Assembly (NCBI GenBank): GCA_050180895.1
Contig: JBFXDS010000001.1
Coordinates: 248,001-312,000, forward strand
Direction of reading: 5' to 3'
DNA: 64,000 nucleotides
Source: JBGPEQ01 sp050180895
Lineage (GTDB): Bacteria > Pseudomonadota > Alphaproteobacteria > Dongiales > Dongiaceae
Part shown: piece after piece, positions 25,182 through 33,806 of the stretch
Layout: every line of letters starts with the position of its first letter
How positions within the stretch are numbered: the first letter of the stretch is position 1
Made by a program: the position numbers and the translations under genes
Notes under the pieces: generated by a model
Databases searched by the model: none
What the model was told of the DNA's origin: nothing
What the model saw: only the letters and a program-made list of their open reading frames with translations

Positions 25182-25613
25182 TCAGGCCGGGCGCGCCGGC
25201 GGCTCCAGGATCTCGAAGTCGTGGGTGATGGTCGCGGTCTTGCCGATCATGATCGAGGCCGAGCAGTACTTCTCGGCCGAGAGCTTGATGGCGCGGTCCA
25301 CCTTGGCCGGGTCGAGGCCGCGGCCGGTGACGGTGAAGTGGACATGCACCTTGGTGAAGACCTTGGGGTCGGTCGGTGCCCGCTCGGCCTCCAGCGTCGC
25401 CACGCAGTCCTCCACCGGCTCGCGCGACTTCTCCAGGATCTGCACCACGTCGAAGGCGGTGCAGCCGCCCATGCCGATGAGCAGCACCTCCATGGGGCTG
25501 GGGCACAGGCTGCGCCCGTCGGCGCCGTCGGCCCGGCCGAGGACCATGGTATGCCCGCTGCCGGACTCGCCGACGAACATGCGGTCGCGGACCCAGGTGA
25601 TGCGTGCCTTCAT
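25182..25613 (-). CDS. OsmC-family protein (YhfA-type thiol peroxidase-like)
   Basis: The 143-residue protein has the two OsmC redox cysteines, in LLIGMGGCTAFDVVQIL (residue 51) and KYCSASIMIGKTA (about residue 117), with the LCPSPMEVLL loop and a VHVHFTVTGRGLDPAKVDRAI stretch typical of the YhfA branch. OsmC proteins reduce organic hydroperoxides; the YhfA branch is less well understood. Translation starts MKARITWVRDRMFVGE. The gene stands alone, between a non-coding stretch and element F. Confidence 0.9.
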   Translation of the reverse strand: MKARITWVRDRMFVGESGSGHTMVLGRADGADGRSLCPSPMEVLLIGMGGCTAFDVVQILEKSREPVEDCVATLEAERAPTDPKVFTKVHVHFTVTGRGLDPAKVDRAIKLSAEKYCSASIMIGKTATITHDFEILEPPARPA

Positions 25614-25697
25614 GCTGCCGTCTCCGTGTCTGCCCGCTGTCTAGTATACCGATTCCTTGAAACCGAACGTTTGCTACATGAGCCTGGGATTGGCGCC

Positions 25698-25782
25698 GTG
25701 CGTCCTTCGACAAGCTCAGGATGAGGGGAAGTCTTCATGCCACCAAGATTCTCCCTCATCCTGAGCTTGTCGAAGGACGCAC
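25698..25782. repeat. Palindromic intergenic element, copy F
   Basis: Same element as at 2748, with AAG/CTT arms and outer GTGCGTCC/GGACGCAC. The flanks GAGCCTGGGATTGGCGCC on the left and CTGGTCATGCAAGCGA on the right recur, in one orientation or the other, at copies C and D, defining a longer unit. Confidence 0.93.
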
Positions 25783-25827
25783 CCCTGGTCATGCAAGCGA
25801 TACGAGTCGTTTCTTGGAAACGTCGCA

Positions 25828-26994
25828 CTAAGGAAGCGCCCGGGCGAGCCGGCCGCACAGGTCGTCGATGTCCTCGCGGTCGTGGTAGAGGCCGAAGCCG
25901 AAGCGCAGCCGGTCGCCACGGTAGTCGGTGACGACGCCTTCGTCGAGCAGGCGGCGGTAGAGCGCGCCGGCCTCGGCCGTGCGGAAGGTGAGGAAGTGGC
26001 CGCGGTTCGGCGCCTCCAAGGGCATCACGAGCTGGCCGGGATGGAGCGCTTTCCGCCCGAGCGCGCTCAGCCTGTTGACGAAGGCACGCTGCAGGTCTTG
26101 GACATGGGCGTGGATCGCCGCGACCGTGAGGCCGATCTCCGCCAGCCAGTCCATGACGGCGTTGAAGCGGTAGAGGCCGACCGGATCGAAGGTGGCGCCG
26201 AGGAAACCGGCGCCGCCGGCCGCGTAGGGCACGGGGCCCGCATCGCCGGATTCCAGCGTGCCGAAGCTGGCGAACCAGCCGGTGTCGCGCGGCCGGAAGG
26301 CGCGGCCGGGCGGCACATGCAGGAAGCAGGCGCCCTCGCCGGCCATCGCGTACTTGTAGCCGCCGGCGAGGTAGAAGATGCGGCCGGTGAGCGGCGCCAG
26401 ATCGGTCGGCAGCGCCAGGAAGCCGTGATAGCCGTCGATGGCGATGAGGGTATCGCCCTCCGCTGCGCCGACGATGGCCGCGAGGTCGGGAAAGGCATAG
26501 CCCGAGTTGAAGAGCACATGGCTGACGAAGATCAGGTCGTGGCCGCCGCCTGCCGCAGCAGCGATGAAGCGATCGGCGAGGGATGGCAGCGGCTCGGTCG
26601 CCACGAAAGTCACCTGCGCCAGCCTGTCCTCGGCGAGCCGCCGGATCTGGCGGGCGAAGCTGTGGAACTCGCCATCGGTGGTCAGGACGCGGATGGGCCG
26701 CGCCGGCGGGAACAAGGACAGCAGCCGCAGGACGAAGCCGTGCGTGTTCGGCCCGACGGCGACCGTCGCCGGATCCGGCAAGCCGAGGATCCGGGCGACA
26801 TGGCCCTGGGCGCGCGGGATGACCTCGCCGAAGACCGTCTCCCACTTGCGGTCGGCGAGCCGCGCGGCGTCCTGCCAGCACCGTTCCTGCGCCGCGAAGG
26901 TCACGTCCGGCCAGAAGTGGTGGCTGTGGGCCGCGACATGCAGCCGCCCCGGATCGGCGGCGAGGAAGCGGGAGAAGTGCCGCTTGTAGCTCAC
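25828..26994 (-). CDS. Kynureninase-like PLP enzyme (class V aminotransferase fold)
   Basis: The 388-residue protein is a fold-type I PLP enzyme. The lysine that binds PLP is in YLAGGYKYAMAGEGACFLH, similar to the kynureninase block SYKYLNGGPG; AIDGYHGFLALP provides the PLP-ring Asp. The N-terminus FSRFLAADPGRLHVAAHSHHFWPDVTF is not that of classical KynU. A GTG start overlaps the stop of the tryptophan 2,3-dioxygenase gene (GTGA), so context favours kynurenine to anthranilate plus alanine. The call as kynureninase is context-led; a cysteine desulfurase-like or other class V enzyme is the alternative. Confidence 0.78.
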   Translation of the reverse strand: MSYKRHFSRFLAADPGRLHVAAHSHHFWPDVTFAAQERCWQDAARLADRKWETVFGEVIPRAQGHVARILGLPDPATVAVGPNTHGFVLRLLSLFPPARPIRVLTTDGEFHSFARQIRRLAEDRLAQVTFVATEPLPSLADRFIAAAAGGGHDLIFVSHVLFNSGYAFPDLAAIVGAAEGDTLIAIDGYHGFLALPTDLAPLTGRIFYLAGGYKYAMAGEGACFLHVPPGRAFRPRDTGWFASFGTLESGDAGPVPYAAGGAGFLGATFDPVGLYRFNAVMDWLAEIGLTVAAIHAHVQDLQRAFVNRLSALGRKALHPGQLVMPLEAPNRGHFLTFRTAEAGALYRRLLDEGVVTDYRGDRLRFGFGLYHDREDIDDLCGRLARALP

Positions 26995-28094
26995 CGCGGC
27001 CCGGCCGCCGTGTAGCGATAGCTCATCGCCTCCTGCACGTCCGGCGGCAGCGCCGGCAGGCGCGAGCGCGGGATGAAGAAGGTGGAGAGGGCGAACAGGT
27101 CGCCGAACAGCCGGTGCTGCTCGGCCGTGCGCCTCAGATAGTCGTGGCCGGAGGAGCCGCCGGTGCCCACCTTCATGCCGATCATCCGCTGCACCATCAG
27201 CGCGTGGCGGTAGCGCCAGGTGGTCAGCAGTTCGTCGATGTCCATCAGCAGGCTGAGCAGGCGGAAGGGCAGCTGCAGCGCCGGCTCGTCGCGGTAGAGG
27301 TTGATGAACAGCGCCGCCTGCAGCGCACGCATGGAGAGGCGCCAGGCGCCCTGCGCCCGCAGCCGGCGATGGGCCGCCTCGTCGAACAGGGCATCGAAGC
27401 GGGCGCGCGCCGCCGCCAGCGACTGCAGCTCGGCCTGCTTCTCCGCCTCCGACAGCGTCGTACGGGCGCGGACCAGCGCCGCGTCGGCGTCGAGGATGCC
27501 CTGCACCGTGCGGCGATAGGCGTCGCGGAAGCTGTAGTCGCCCATGTCGATGAAGGGCGTGCGCTCCAGCCAGCGGCCGAGCTGGTCGCCGACCGAGGGC
27601 AGCTCGGCCGCCTCGGCGAGGATGTCCCGCTCCTCCGCCGGCAGGGCGGCGTCGAAGGCGCGGCTGTCGAAGGTGAGGCGCTCCTCCGGCTTCAGCCCCA
27701 GCCGCGTCTCGATCAGCCGGAACTGCAGGCTCTGCGATCCCGACGCCGGGAACAGCAGGTCGCGGAAATCGAGGAAGTCGAGCGGCGTCATCGTCTCCAG
27801 CACCGTCAGCTGCTGCACCAGCAGCCGCAGGATCTCGGCGATGCGCGACAGGCCGTGGACGACGCTGCCGATGGCGCGGTCGTCGACGACGTCGCCGGCG
27901 AAGACGCCCTGCACTTGGTCGAGCTCGAACAGGATCTGCTTGAACCACAGCTCGTAGGCCTGGTGGACGATGATGAACAGCATCTCGTCATGGGCCGGCT
28001 GCCCGAGCCGGGCGCTCTCGCATTGCTGGCAGGCCAGCAGGGTGCCGAGCCGGAGATAGTCGCGGTAGGTGATCGGCGGACGGTCCTTCGTCAT
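26991..28094 (-). CDS. kynA: Tryptophan 2,3-dioxygenase
   Basis: This heme enzyme opens the indole ring of L-tryptophan to N-formylkynurenine. The 367-residue product has LIDEMLFIIVHQAYELWFKQ-type block (EMLFIIVHQAYELWFKQ), LDFRDLLFPASGSQSLQFRLIE and the proximal heme His region TWRYRHALMVQRMIG followed by KVGTGGSSGHDYLR. It is longer than the usual bacterial enzyme of about 280 residues because of a central helical insertion (about residues 150-230), as in the animal-like size class. ATG at 28094 is chosen; a GGCATG stretch just upstream is out of frame. Confidence 0.94.
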   Translation of the reverse strand: MTKDRPPITYRDYLRLGTLLACQQCESARLGQPAHDEMLFIIVHQAYELWFKQILFELDQVQGVFAGDVVDDRAIGSVVHGLSRIAEILRLLVQQLTVLETMTPLDFLDFRDLLFPASGSQSLQFRLIETRLGLKPEERLTFDSRAFDAALPAEERDILAEAAELPSVGDQLGRWLERTPFIDMGDYSFRDAYRRTVQGILDADAALVRARTTLSEAEKQAELQSLAAARARFDALFDEAAHRRLRAQGAWRLSMRALQAALFINLYRDEPALQLPFRLLSLLMDIDELLTTWRYRHALMVQRMIGMKVGTGGSSGHDYLRRTAEQHRLFGDLFALSTFFIPRSRLPALPPDVQEAMSYRYTAAGPR

Positions 28095-28185
28095 GGCATG
28101 ACCCTCGGCATGGCCCGTCCCTATAGCGGATTCGGGCGCAGGCTGACAGTATCGTGGGTCCCGGGCAAAGGGGGAGGCGCGATCC

Positions 28186-28782
28186 ATGACGGACCAGGTG
28201 ATACTCAAGGCCGGCACGGGCACCGCCATCCGATTAGGACGCGGACAGCACCTCGCCATCGTCAACACCCATGGCAGCCAGGTGGTCGACTGCTGGGCCC
28301 TCAAGGCAGGCGACCTCGCCGAGCATATGTCGATGCCCCATTGCCGCAACCACTGGTATCGCCTGACGCCGCGGCCGGGCGACCTGCTCGTCACCAACCT
28401 GCGCAACCCGATCCTGCGCCTGGTTGCCGACAGTTCGCCCGGCATCCATGACACGCTCATCCCCTGCTGCGACCTCGTGCGCTACCATCAGCTGGGACTC
28501 AAGGGCCATCATGCGAGCTGCGCCGAGAACTTCGCGACGGCCTTGCGCGACATCGCCATCGACCCGGTGCCGCCGCCGCCACCGCTCAACCTCTTCATGA
28601 ACGTTCCCTTGAAGGCCAATGGCGCCCTCGCCGTGGCGCCCCCCGACAGCAAGCCCGGCGACCGGGTCGAGCTCGCGGCGGAGATGGACTGCATCGTCGT
28701 TCTGTCCGCCTGCCCCCACGACATCTTTCCGGTCAACGGCGCCGACTGCCGGCCGAAGGATGTGGCCTATTCGATCCGATGA
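28186..28782 (+). CDS. DUF1989 (urea carboxylase-associated) family protein
   Basis: The 198-residue protein has the DUF1989 blocks: N-terminal LGRGQHLAIVNTHGSQVVDCWAL, then CCDLVRYHQLGLKGHHASCAENFATAL, FMNVPLKANG and the C-terminal AACPHDIFPVNG-like segment (LSACPHDIFPVNGADCRPKDV). The conserved Cys and His residues suggest a metal site. Members are linked to urea/guanidine utilisation and other amine pathways, but the chemistry is not something I can assign. It is divergent from the tryptophan dioxygenase gene, 91 bp apart, and converges with the ASCH gene with only 8 bp between. Confidence 0.87.
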   Translation: MTDQVILKAGTGTAIRLGRGQHLAIVNTHGSQVVDCWALKAGDLAEHMSMPHCRNHWYRLTPRPGDLLVTNLRNPILRLVADSSPGIHDTLIPCCDLVRYHQLGLKGHHASCAENFATALRDIAIDPVPPPPPLNLFMNVPLKANGALAVAPPDSKPGDRVELAAEMDCIVVLSACPHDIFPVNGADCRPKDVAYSIR

Positions 28783-28790
28783 TCGCGCGG

Positions 28791-29267
28791 CTATGAGTCC
28801 GCGGCCTCCGGCGGCCAGACAATGGTGAAGCGCTCGAACACCGTCTCGATCCGGTCGTGGAACGCGAAGCCCTGGCGCGCCGCCTGCCGCGTGAAGTAGC
28901 GGCGGTGGCCGTCGAGCCAGTCGGCGCGCGTGCGGTCGCCCTCGCCCTCGTCCCAGGCGAAGGCGTCGTCGACCTCGATCAGCGGCTTCACCGTCACCTC
29001 GGTCGTCCGCCAGATGCAACGCGGCTTGCCGCCGCCATCGACCACCACGACATGCCCGCCGACGGCCGGCATGGGTTCGCCGCCCGGGTCGAAGTCGCGT
29101 CGCAGGCCGGCCGTGGCGCGCTTCGGGCCGTTGACGACGAGGTCCGCGAGCTCGTCGGCCATCTCGTCGCTGTCGCCGAAGGCGACGACCTCGTAGCAGT
29201 CGTGGTCCAGGCCGGCCGCCGCCTTGTACCGGCTCCAGAACGCGACGACCTCCGCGGTCTTGGTCAT
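28791..29267 (-). CDS. ASCH-domain protein
   Basis: The 158-residue protein matches the ASCH fold: FGDSDEMADELADLVVNGPKRATAGLRRDF, PAVGGHVVVVDGGGKPRCIWRTTEVTVKPLIEVDDAFAWDEGEGDRTRADWLDGHRRYF. ASCH domains bind RNA or modified nucleosides and some members deaminate or amidohydrolyse N4-acetylcytidine-type substrates; the GxKxxT-type motif (GPKRAT) is present. It lies five bases downstream of ackA on the same strand, so it is probably co-transcribed, though with no evident metabolic link. Confidence 0.84.
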   Translation of the reverse strand: MTKTAEVVAFWSRYKAAAGLDHDCYEVVAFGDSDEMADELADLVVNGPKRATAGLRRDFDPGGEPMPAVGGHVVVVDGGGKPRCIWRTTEVTVKPLIEVDDAFAWDEGEGDRTRADWLDGHRRYFTRQAARQGFAFHDRIETVFERFTIVWPPEAADS

Positions 29268-29272
29268 GGCCG

Positions 29273-30457
29273 TCAGAGCCCGAGCAGGTGGCGGGTATGG
29301 CGGGCGATGATGCGCTCCTCGTCGGCGGCGATGACCCAGGCGCCGACGGCGCTGTTGACATGCGCGATGGCGGGTCCGCCGGCCTCGTTGGCCTGCGGAT
29401 CGAGGACCAGCCCGAGCCAGGCGGCGTCGTCGCAGATGCGGGCGCGGATCGCGGCAGCACCCTCGCCGATGCCGCCGGTGAAGACCAGCGCGTCGAGCCC
29501 GCCCAGCGCCGCGGCCAGCGAGCCCAGATGGCGGGTGACGGCATAGCAGAACTGGTCGACCGCCGCCGCCGCGCGCGGATCGTCGCTGGCGAGCAAGGCC
29601 TTCATGTCCGAGGAGATGCCGGAAAGGCCGAGCAGGCCCGACCTGTTGTAGAGCAGGTCCTCCAGCTGCCGCAGCTTCAGCCCGCCGCGCAGCAGGTGGA
29701 GGATGACGCCGGGATCGAGGCTGCCGACGCGCGTGCCCATGACAAGCCCGTCGAGGGTCGAGAACCCCATGGTGGTGGCGATGCTGCGGCCGCCGCGCAC
29801 GGCGCAGAGGCTGGCGCCGTTGCCGAGATGGGCGATGATCAGCCGCTCGGGCAGGCGTCCGCCGCTGAGGTCGCGCAGGCGCTGCGCGGCATGCTGATAG
29901 GAGAGGCCGTGGAAGCCGTAACGCAGCAGACCCTGCTCGGCGTAGTCCTGCGGCAGCGCCAAGCGGCGCGCCTCCGGCGGCTGGCCGGCGTGGAAGGCCG
30001 TATCGAAGCAGGCGACCTGCGGCAGGTCGGGCCGCTGCTGCGCCACGGCGCGGATGGCGGCCACGCTGTGCGGCTGGTGATGCGGGGCGAGCGGCTCGAG
30101 CGCGGCCAGCTGCTCGATGATCTCGGGCGTCAGGCGGCAGTGGTCCGTGAAGGTGGTGCCGCCATGGACGACGCGGTGGCCGGCCCCGGCAAAGCCGTCG
30201 CCGATGCCGGCCTCCCTGAGCCAGCCGAGCAGAAAATTGAGCGCGGCGGCGTGGGTCGGGACAGCGGGCAGGGGTGCGGTCGTGCCGGTCATCGCCTGAT
30301 CGGCGCCGTCGCCGGCGCTGAAGCGGGGCTTGGGGCCGATGTCGGCGATCTGGCCGCGGCAGCGGCGGATCAGGTCGGCATCGTCGCCGGGAATGTCGTA
30401 GACGCCGAACTTCAGGCTCGAGGAGCCGGCGTTGATGACGAGGAGGCGGTCGGGCAT
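29273..30457 (-). CDS. ackA: Acetate kinase
   Basis: AckA interconverts acetyl phosphate plus ADP with acetate plus ATP. The 394-residue product has both acetate/propionate kinase signatures: LLVINAGSSSLKFGVY at the N-terminus and GHRVVHGGTTFTDHC near residue 95, together with AHLGNGASLCAVRGGRSI, LDGLVMGTRVGSLDPG and VFTGGIGEGAAAIRARI. The ATG at 30457 gives the normal N-terminus; an upstream ATG adds 15 atypical residues. It lies 76 bp after the Xsc gene on the same strand, so acetyl phosphate from Xsc would be its substrate. Confidence 0.95.
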   Translation of the reverse strand: MPDRLLVINAGSSSLKFGVYDIPGDDADLIRRCRGQIADIGPKPRFSAGDGADQAMTGTTAPLPAVPTHAAALNFLLGWLREAGIGDGFAGAGHRVVHGGTTFTDHCRLTPEIIEQLAALEPLAPHHQPHSVAAIRAVAQQRPDLPQVACFDTAFHAGQPPEARRLALPQDYAEQGLLRYGFHGLSYQHAAQRLRDLSGGRLPERLIIAHLGNGASLCAVRGGRSIATTMGFSTLDGLVMGTRVGSLDPGVILHLLRGGLKLRQLEDLLYNRSGLLGLSGISSDMKALLASDDPRAAAAVDQFCYAVTRHLGSLAAALGGLDALVFTGGIGEGAAAIRARICDDAAWLGLVLDPQANEAGGPAIAHVNSAVGAWVIAADEERIIARHTRHLLGL

Positions 30458-30533
30458 GCGGCGCGGATCGGGTCTGTCACGGGTCCGGCCGTCGCCGGGC
30501 AACGACGCGGACCCGTCCCTACATTAGCCCGAT

Positions 30534-32252
30534 TCACGCCACGGTGTAGGACTTGTACTTGTCCAGCACACGCACGGGCTTCTTCAGGGCGTCGCGGCGG
30601 AAGGGATCGCCGAGCTCCTGGGTGACCATCAGCTCGAGGATGGTGGGCTTGTTGGAGGCGACCGCGGTCTTGAGGGCGTCCCCGATCTCGCCGGGATGGG
30701 CGACCGTGATGCCCTCGGCGCCCATGGCCTTGGCGATCCCGGCAAAGCTCGGGTTCTTCAGGTTGGTGCCGACAAAGCGGTCGGCATAGAAGTCGATCTG
30801 GTTCTTCTTCTCCGCGCCCCACTGGCCATTGTTGAAGACCACCGCCACGACGGGGATATCTTCGCGCACGCAGGTCAGGGTCTCCTGCAGGCTCATGCCC
30901 CAGGCGCCGTCGCCGACATAGGCGATGGCGGGACGGTCGGGCGCGCCGACCTTGGCGCCGATGGCGGTCGGGAAGGCGTAGCCGCAATTGCCGAAGCTCA
31001 TGGCGGCGAAGAAGCTGCGCGGCTGCTCGAAGCGCAGATAGCTGTTGGAGACCGAGCAGATGTTGCCGATGTCGGTGGTCACCATCGCGTTCTTCGGCAT
31101 CGCCTTCTCGAGCTCCCGCAGCGCCCGGCGCGGCGCGATCGGCGAGCCGTCGGCCTGGCCCCAGCTATTCAGCTCGGCCTCCCAGGCGTCCTTCTGCTTC
31201 TTGAGTTCGGCGAGTCGGGCATCCTTGTTGCCGTGGGCGGCGATCTTGACGTTGCCTGTCTGCAGGCGGTGGAGCATGTCGGCGGCCGCCGGCTTGGCGT
31301 CGCCGCAGACGCCGACGGTGATGGGCTTCACTAGGCCAAGCATGCGGTGGTCGCTGTCGACCTGGATGATCTTGGCGGTCTTCGGCCAGTACTCGATGCC
31401 GTGCTGCGGCAGGGTGCCGAACGGCCCGAGCCGGGTGCCGAGCGCCAGCACCACGTCGGCCTGGGCGATCAACTTCATCGCCGCCTTCGAGCCCTGGTAG
31501 CCGAGCGGGCCGCACATCAGGGGATGCGAGGCCGGGAAGGCGTCGTTGTGGAGATAGCTGGTGACGACCGGCGCCGAGAGATATTCGGCCAGCGCCTTCG
31601 CCTCGGCCTGTCCGTCGCTCATGATCACGCCGCCGCCGGCGACGATGACCGGGAACTTGGCCTCGGCCAGCAGCTTCGCGGCCTCTTCCAGGCTCCGGGC
31701 TCCACCGGCCGCGCGCTCGACCTTGATCGGCTTCGGCAGGGTCACCTCGATGTCGCCATAGAAGTAGTCGCGGGGGATGTTGAGCTGGGTCGGGCCGCGC
31801 TCGCTGAGCGCCAGGTCGAAGCAGCGCGAGGTGAACTCGGCCAGGCGGTCGGGCCGGTTCACATGGGCCTGGAACCTAGTGATCTTCTCGAAGAAGGGCA
31901 GCTGCTCCGTCTCCTGGAAGCCGCCGAGTCCCTGCGTGCCGCTGCCGGTCTCCGGCGTGATCACCACCACCGGCGAGTGCGCCCAATAGGCGGCGGCGAC
32001 GGCGGTGACGAAGTTGGTGATGCCCGGCCCGTTCTGGGCGATGCAGACGCCCTGGCGGTTGGTCACGCGCGAATAGCCGTCGGCCATGTGGCCGGCGCCC
32101 TGCTCGTGCGCCACCGAGATGAAGCGGATGCCGGCCGCCGGGAACAGATCGAGCGCATCCATATAGGCCGACCCGACGATGCCGAAGACATGTGTCACGC
32201 CATGGGCGACCAGGGTTTCGACGAAGGCTTCGGACGGCGTCATGCGGGGCAC
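30534..32252 (-). CDS. xsc: Sulfoacetaldehyde acetyltransferase
   Basis: Xsc converts sulfoacetaldehyde plus phosphate to acetyl phosphate plus sulfite, using TPP. The 572-residue product starts TPSEAFVETLVAHGVTHVFGIVGSAYMDALDLF, then FISVAHEQGAGHMADGYSRV (conserved Glu), QNGPGITNFVTAVAAAYWAHSPVV, FQETEQLPFFEKITRFQAHV and TQLNIPRDYFYGDI, which distinguish Xsc from acetolactate synthases. The TPP motif GDGAWGMSLQ lies near residue 446. GAGGAGG sits eight bases before the GTG at 32252 but 17 before the ATG at 32243, so GTG is my start. No tauABC or tpa gene is adjacent. Confidence 0.93.
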   Translation of the reverse strand: MPRMTPSEAFVETLVAHGVTHVFGIVGSAYMDALDLFPAAGIRFISVAHEQGAGHMADGYSRVTNRQGVCIAQNGPGITNFVTAVAAAYWAHSPVVVITPETGSGTQGLGGFQETEQLPFFEKITRFQAHVNRPDRLAEFTSRCFDLALSERGPTQLNIPRDYFYGDIEVTLPKPIKVERAAGGARSLEEAAKLLAEAKFPVIVAGGGVIMSDGQAEAKALAEYLSAPVVTSYLHNDAFPASHPLMCGPLGYQGSKAAMKLIAQADVVLALGTRLGPFGTLPQHGIEYWPKTAKIIQVDSDHRMLGLVKPITVGVCGDAKPAAADMLHRLQTGNVKIAAHGNKDARLAELKKQKDAWEAELNSWGQADGSPIAPRRALRELEKAMPKNAMVTTDIGNICSVSNSYLRFEQPRSFFAAMSFGNCGYAFPTAIGAKVGAPDRPAIAYVGDGAWGMSLQETLTCVREDIPVVAVVFNNGQWGAEKKNQIDFYADRFVGTNLKNPSFAGIAKAMGAEGITVAHPGEIGDALKTAVASNKPTILELMVTQELGDPFRRDALKKPVRVLDKYKSYTVA

Positions 32253-32412
32253 GGCGGATTCCTCCTCGATCTCGAGCGATGTCCACGGAGTCATGCAGGC
32301 GGATCAACGCGCCTGGCAAGGGTGCCCCTGGGTAAACCAGCGCGCAACGGCGATGTAGGGCCAGAGCGGGGCTTTGGCTTGCGCCAGGAACCGAGGTTCA
32401 GCGGGCGACGAT

Positions 32413-33063
32413 CTAGGCGGCGCGGACGACCCCGTCGAGGACGGCGACCCAGTGGCAGGCGGCGGCACTGATCACGAAGCCGTGCCAGACGGCATTGTGG
32501 TAGGGGAGCCGATGCCAGAGGTGGAAAATGATGCCGGTCATGTAGAGCAGCGCTCCGACCGCGAGCAGGATGATGGCCGGCAGCGGCACGGCGGCGAAGA
32601 ACGGTCCGGGGGCAACAAGGATCACCCAGCCCAGGGCGACGTAGAGAAGCGTCGAGATGCCCTCCAGTCGATGCGGCGAAACAAGCTTCAACGCAATGCC
32701 TGCGAGGGCCGCGAGCCAGACGAAGGCGGCGATGCCGAAGCCCCAGGCGCCACCCATGCGGACCAGCGCGAACGGCGTGTAGGTGCCGGCGATCATCAGG
32801 AAGATGGCGGCGTGGTCGAGTCGGCGAAACAGCTCCTTGCGAGGTGAGGGTGCGGTCGCGTTGTAGAGCAGGGAGGCGCCGATCATGCCCAGGAGGCCGA
32901 CGCCGTAGACGGCGACGCTGACGACCACCAGCGCCCGCTCGCGCTCGGCCGCCGCCACGATGAGCAGGATCGAGCCGAGCAGTCCGGCGGCTAGCCCGGC
33001 GTAGTGGACGCAGAGATCGGCGATCTGCTCGCCGCGGCCGTAGATGCGGGCGGTCTTGCGCAT
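32413..33063 (-). CDS. Hemolysin III / YqfA-family membrane protein (PAQR-like)
   Basis: The 216-residue protein has about seven membrane helices with the HlyIII/PAQR residues: LYNATAPSPRKELFRRLDHAAIFLMIAGTYTPFALV (Asp-His), and the C-terminal LPYHNAVWHGFVISAAACHWVAV (His residues), which in this superfamily bind a metal for hydrolase activity. GGAAGGGG precedes the ATG at 33063. The E. coli YqfA/HlyIII role is poorly defined and haemolysis should not be presumed. Confidence 0.9.
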   Translation of the reverse strand: MRKTARIYGRGEQIADLCVHYAGLAAGLLGSILLIVAAAERERALVVVSVAVYGVGLLGMIGASLLYNATAPSPRKELFRRLDHAAIFLMIAGTYTPFALVRMGGAWGFGIAAFVWLAALAGIALKLVSPHRLEGISTLLYVALGWVILVAPGPFFAAVPLPAIILLAVGALLYMTGIIFHLWHRLPYHNAVWHGFVISAAACHWVAVLDGVVRAA

Positions 33064-33227
33064 ATCCCCTTCCGGAACCAATAAGAAGCCGCCCCGTCCG
33101 CAGCCGACGCGGAGTTCCGATGCTACGCAGGAGAATGCGCGGCGCAATTCGTGTGGCGGTGGAAACGGATGAATTCTTGTTTCACCCGTGCATCATTGCG
33201 TGAGCGCGGGTCGGCCGAGAGCAATAC

Positions 33228-33806
33228 CTAGAACGGCAGGATCTCCTGCTCGCGGGTGTAGTGGAGGTAGCCGATGTTGGCGCCGGCGCGGAGTCCGACG
33301 CCGGTGCGGATGGGCGCCAGGATCACGTTGCCGCGCTGCTGATAGTTCACGCCGAAGCCGCCGACGACATAAACGGTGCCCTCGATGCCGGGAAAGCGCT
33401 GGAAGATGTCGTTGGTGCCGCCGAGATTATAGACGAGCGTGAAGACCTTGGAGGCGTTGCCCCCGAGATCGAAGCCGAGCGACGGCCCCTGCCAGAAGAC
33501 CCGCCTGTTGCCGCCGGCCTTGCGATGCAGCCAGCCGTTGCCGTAGCGCAGGCCGACCGCGATGGCGCCGGCGGCCTCCTCGCCGGTGATGTAGGCGTTG
33601 GGCTCGCCCTGGTCCTTGAAGATCTTCTCGATGATGGTCGCTAGGTCCTTGGAGGTATCGCCGAAGAACTGCTTCGATGCCTCCAGCACCTCGTCCTCAG
33701 TGTATTTGTCGGTGGTGTTCTCCTGCGCGGATGCCGACATGGGCGCGACGAACGCCAGGAGCAGCAGGCCGGCCAGCAACAGAACGAGGCGGCGATGTCG
33801 CGTCAT
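33228..33806 (-). CDS. DUF1134 / EipA-family periplasmic protein
   Basis: The 192-residue protein has a signal peptide (LVLLLAGLLLLAFVAPMSASAQE) and a DUF1134 body: YTEDEVLEASKQFFGDTSKDLATIIEKIF, PNAYITGEEAAGAIAVGLRYGNGWL, FWQGPSLGFDLGGNASKVFTLVYNLG and APIRTGVGLRAGANIGYLHY. EipA is a soluble periplasmic beta-barrel-like protein needed for envelope integrity in Brucella and important in Caulobacter; its presence supports an alphaproteobacterial source. It appears monocistronic. Confidence 0.92.
   Translation of the reverse strand: MTRHRRLVLLLAGLLLLAFVAPMSASAQENTTDKYTEDEVLEASKQFFGDTSKDLATIIEKIFKDQGEPNAYITGEEAAGAIAVGLRYGNGWLHRKAGGNRRVFWQGPSLGFDLGGNASKVFTLVYNLGGTNDIFQRFPGIEGTVYVVGGFGVNYQQRGNVILAPIRTGVGLRAGANIGYLHYTREQEILPF

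Noticed and set aside
20705..25782. Palindromic elements as simple rho-independent terminators
   Set aside because: They have no T-tract, occur also between divergent genes, and carry conserved flanks and loop sequences, so a repetitive element is a better reading; termination could be a side effect.
30534..32252. Acetolactate synthase assignment
   Set aside because: The N-terminal AFVETLVAHGVTHVFGIVGSA and YWAHSPVV blocks are those of sulfoacetaldehyde acetyltransferase.
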